7,601 bases of DNA from an uncultured Tidjanibacter sp. (GTDB lineage: Bacteria > Bacteroidota > Bacteroidia > Bacteroidales > Rikenellaceae). Below the pieces are notes generated by a model. The model saw nothing but the letters and a program-made list of their open reading frames with translations. It was not told the origin of the DNA and searched no databases. A program made the translations under genes and the position numbers. Location of the stretch: the NCBI GenBank assembly GCA_934663885.1, contig CAKUKW010000095.1, positions 1 through 7,601 on the forward strand, written 5' to 3'. Positions 6,138 through 7,601 of this stretch are shown here, piece after piece. Position 1 is the stretch's first letter. Each line of letters starts with the position of its first letter.

Positions 6138-6210
6138 TAGCGGGGGAAGGACTCGAACCTTCGACCTTTGGGTTATGAGCCCAACGAGCTGCCAACTGCT
6201 CCACCCCGCG
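6138..6210 (-). tRNA. Initiator tRNA-fMet (anticodon CAU)
   Basis: A complete 73-base cloverleaf on the minus strand. Acceptor strands are CGCGGGG and CCCCGCT with discriminator A; the D-stem is GAGC/GCTC; the anticodon stem TTGGG/CCCAA carries loop CTCATAA; the variable region is AGGTC; the T-stem GAAGG/CCTTC carries loop TTCGAGT. Two initiator hallmarks are visible: three consecutive G-C pairs at the bottom of the anticodon stem (GGG/CCC), and an unpaired first position, here C1 facing U72, where E. coli has C1 facing A72. CCA is not encoded, as is usual in Bacteroidota, so it must be added after transcription. The tRNA delivers formyl-methionine to the ribosomal P site to start translation. 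A perfect-consensus promoter lies upstream and a terminator immediately downstream. Confidence 0.96.
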
Positions 6211-6221
6211 ATGTATTTTTG

Positions 6222-6362
6222 TCTGCGGCCTGTGCCGCCTTGCTTCACTGATAAAAACCTGTTGTCGGTTTTGAGGTTACAAAGGTACTAAAAAATCCGT
6301 TATATCCAAATAAAAAAGTTTTTAACATTAATCGACATTCTTTTTACATGGCAGGCCGCAGA
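6222..6362. repeat. 11-bp inverted repeat flanking the tRNA promoter
   Basis: TCTGCGGCCTG (6222-6232) and its exact inverse complement (6352-6362) enclose the promoter of the tRNA. The left arm also forms a local GCGGC-CTGT-GCCGC hairpin (6225-6238) in the tRNA leader. Significance is uncertain. The rest of the 207-bp gap (6211-6417) holds the promoter and no gene, and I see no strong terminator for the iron-sulfur gene. Confidence 0.4.
6280..6310 (-). promoter_or_regulatory. Promoter of tRNA-fMet, Bacteroidota -33/-7 type
   Basis: On the minus strand TTTG (6310-6307), a 19-base spacer and TACCTTTG (6287-6280) match the Bacteroidota housekeeping sigma-factor consensus exactly. Transcription would begin near 6274, giving a leader of about 60 bases, trimmed before the tRNA 5' end at 6210. 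It is the clearest regulatory signal of phylum identity in the window. Confidence 0.85.
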
Positions 6363-6417
6363 TTACCAACAAATATTGACATGTTATGAAACGTCGTTGC
6401 GGAGATGTCGACGCAGA

Positions 6418-7601
6418 TTAACAGTTTGCGGACAGGTTATCAACAATTACCTGTGAAATATCGGCGACTCTGATATTGGTATTTCGCCCTATAGCCTTCT
6501 TGCACAACGGACAAGAGGTTACTATGGTGCCCGCGCCCGTGGCTTCGAGTTCGACTGTCATCGCCGTGCCTATTTTCTCCTGCGCAAAGTCGGCAATGGC
6601 AGTATTTGCCAGGCTGCTGCCGCAGCAGAGGGCGTCGGCGTGGTGGTGCTCGGGCTCACGCAACTCTCCCGAGCGGCGGAGCAATTCCCTGGGTTGGTCG
6701 TAAACCCCGCTGCCCCTCCCCAGCTCGCAAGGGTCGTGGTAGGTAAAAGAGCCTTCGCCTGCAGTAAGGTGTATCTTTCCCTCTTCAACAAGGCGCATGA
6801 TGTATTCGGTATGGTGGAGTACCTCGATACCTTCCATATCGTAATCCTCCCGGAAAACCTTGAGACATATAGGGCACGACGTGATAAGGGTAGTTATGTT
6901 ATGCCACCGGAAAAGGTCCTCATTGTATTTCATAATTTTTCGGGCGGCGCTTACTTCTCCCGAAAGTTTCAGGGGCCGGCCACAGCACACGCCTCCGTCC
7001 CTGTCGGCCCACCATACGTCTTCTCCCGCCGCTTCAAATATCTTTTCCATTGATGCCGGGGTCGCAGGAGTAAGGAGCGTCATGCACCCGGCGAAGTATC
7101 CCGTTTTGCCGCGTCCCTCGGAGCGGTCGAGCCCTTTCAGGTAGCCGTAACGGGTATCGGCAGGCATATCCATTCTTTTCGCGCGTCCACCGAGGCGCAG
7201 GGTGTTCAGTTCTATGCCTACGGGGCACTTGCTTTCGCACGCACCGCACATCAGGCAATTGTCGAGGACTTCGTCCGTCAAACGGTTGTAGCGCTTGTCG
7301 CGCAGGTAATATACGGACTGCACGTTATTCTGCCCGAGTTCTTTCTGGAGCTGGCATGGGTCGATGCATATCCCGCAACGGGAGCATGAATGTATCTGGA
7401 AGTTATCGAAGCTATTCTCCTCCTCGCCGCTTCGGAGTTTATACCGGCGCAGGAAGATGAGCGGTATTTCGGTGAATATGTGCATGTAGCGCGAAAAAGG
7501 CATCGCAACAAAGAATACCCCCAGGGCGAAAGAGTAGGCCCACCATATAATATAGCCGATATCGTTGATTGCGGCCGCGCCCATGGACGATTCTATAAGC
7601 C
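6418..7601 (-). CDS. Membrane-linked (Fe-S)-binding reductase with two CCG domains (5' end missing)
   Basis: The frame stays open to the right edge, so the true start is outside; residue numbers here count from the internal ATG at 7584. The visible part opens with a transmembrane helix (about 11-30, YIIWWAYSFALGVFFVAMPF) followed by SRYMHIF, resembling the end of a NarI-like membrane domain. Two 4Fe-4S motifs follow: C67-C70-C73-C77 and C110-C113-C116-C120-P. Two CCG modules come next: C167, C200-C201, C237-x2-C240; and C286, C320-C321, C358-x2-C361. Both fit the HdrB-type pattern of a Cys, then about 32 residues, CC, about 35 residues, CxxC, which binds a noncubane 4Fe-4S cluster. The order matches heterodisulfide-reductase-like and GlpC/LutA-related proteins that move electrons between a membrane quinone pool and a soluble partner. 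No partner gene is in view, so the substrate cannot be named. Its codons are GC-rich, unlike the pentapeptide gene. Confidence 0.9.
   Translation of the reverse strand, partial: LIESSMGAAAINDIGYIIWWAYSFALGVFFVAMPFSRYMHIFTEIPLIFLRRYKLRSGEEENSFDNFQIHSCSRCGICIDPCQLQKELGQNNVQSVYYLRDKRYNRLTDEVLDNCLMCGACESKCPVGIELNTLRLGGRAKRMDMPADTRYGYLKGLDRSEGRGKTGYFAGCMTLLTPATPASMEKIFEAAGEDVWWADRDGGVCCGRPLKLSGEVSAARKIMKYNEDLFRWHNITTLITSCPICLKVFREDYDMEGIEVLHHTEYIMRLVEEGKIHLTAGEGSFTYHDPCELGRGSGVYDQPRELLRRSGELREPEHHHADALCCGSSLANTAIADFAQEKIGTAMTVELEATGAGTIVTSCPLCKKAIGRNTNIRVADISQVIVDNLSANC

Noticed and set aside
5888..6153. A complete integrative element bounded by att sites
   Set aside because: Only about 249 bp separate the repeats and no integrase, excisionase or other gene fits inside, so I report it as a scar or decayed copy rather than as a mobile element.
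5986..6204. A 72-residue minus-strand reading frame
   Set aside because: It starts inside tRNA-fMet and crosses its terminator; the first 20 or so residues are the familiar spurious translation of a tRNA.
6640..7144. Plus-strand reading frames antisense to the iron-sulfur gene
   Set aside because: Long open frames opposite GC-rich genes are expected by chance; the minus frame has complete cysteine motifs with correct spacing, so it is the real gene.
7582..7584. ATG at 7584 as the true start of the iron-sulfur protein
   Set aside because: The frame remains open through the last 17 bases to the window edge, and the protein would begin abruptly at the last helix of what looks like a larger membrane domain. 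An upstream start is more likely.

Overview
The window looks like a chromosomal piece of a Bacteroidota (probably Bacteroidales) genome. Three things point there. Two neighbouring secreted proteins belong to the DUF3857/transglutaminase-like family common in that phylum. Signal peptides end in the SAQ/YSQ style typical of it. The promoters I can find match the Bacteroidota -33 TTTG / -7 TAnnTTTG consensus rather than TTGACA/TATAAT, and no Shine-Dalgarno sequences stand out. I cannot name the species.

Layout from left to right. Bases 1-125 hold the first 41 codons of a minus-strand choloylglycine-hydrolase/penicillin-V-acylase-type enzyme that runs off the left edge. An intrinsic terminator (176-213, minus) separates it from a two-gene minus-strand operon: a 618-residue protein (2234-4090) translated first and a 663-residue protein (246-2237) joined to it by an ATGA overlap. 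Both are exported DUF3857 proteins with a transglutaminase-like core. The 618-residue protein keeps Cys and His of the triad, with Glu in place of Asp. The 663-residue protein has lost Cys and His and looks like a pseudoenzyme partner.

A 193-bp divergent intergenic region (4091-4283) carries a 13-bp inverted repeat close to both start codons and a palindrome over the likely -7 box of the rightward gene. That gene (4284-5555, plus) is strikingly AT-rich and encodes a two-helix membrane anchor followed by a pentapeptide-repeat helix. It is the most accessory-looking gene here, and its function is unknown. Its stop codon sits in the loop of a 14-bp stem.

Bases 5556-6137 hold no convincing gene. 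They contain hairpins, a strong minus-strand terminator (5851-5884), a 24-base degenerate copy of a tRNA 3' end (5888-5911), a 0.2-kb spacer and a second minus-strand terminator (6106-6130). Next comes an intact initiator tRNA-fMet(CAU) on the minus strand (6138-6210) with a perfect-consensus promoter (6280-6310). The duplicated tRNA 3' end and duplicated terminator suggest that a small insertion or a decayed tandem copy sits behind the tRNA.

The right end (6418-7601, minus) is a 5'-truncated membrane-linked iron-sulfur protein: one visible transmembrane helix, two 4Fe-4S ferredoxin motifs and two complete CCG (HdrB-like) cysteine modules, so probably an electron-transfer reductase.

No CRISPR array, transposase or integrase gene is present. 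I see no complete new multi-gene system. The best leads are the active/inactive transglutaminase-like pair, the AT-rich membrane pentapeptide-repeat protein beside a tRNA locus, and the att-like tRNA duplication.
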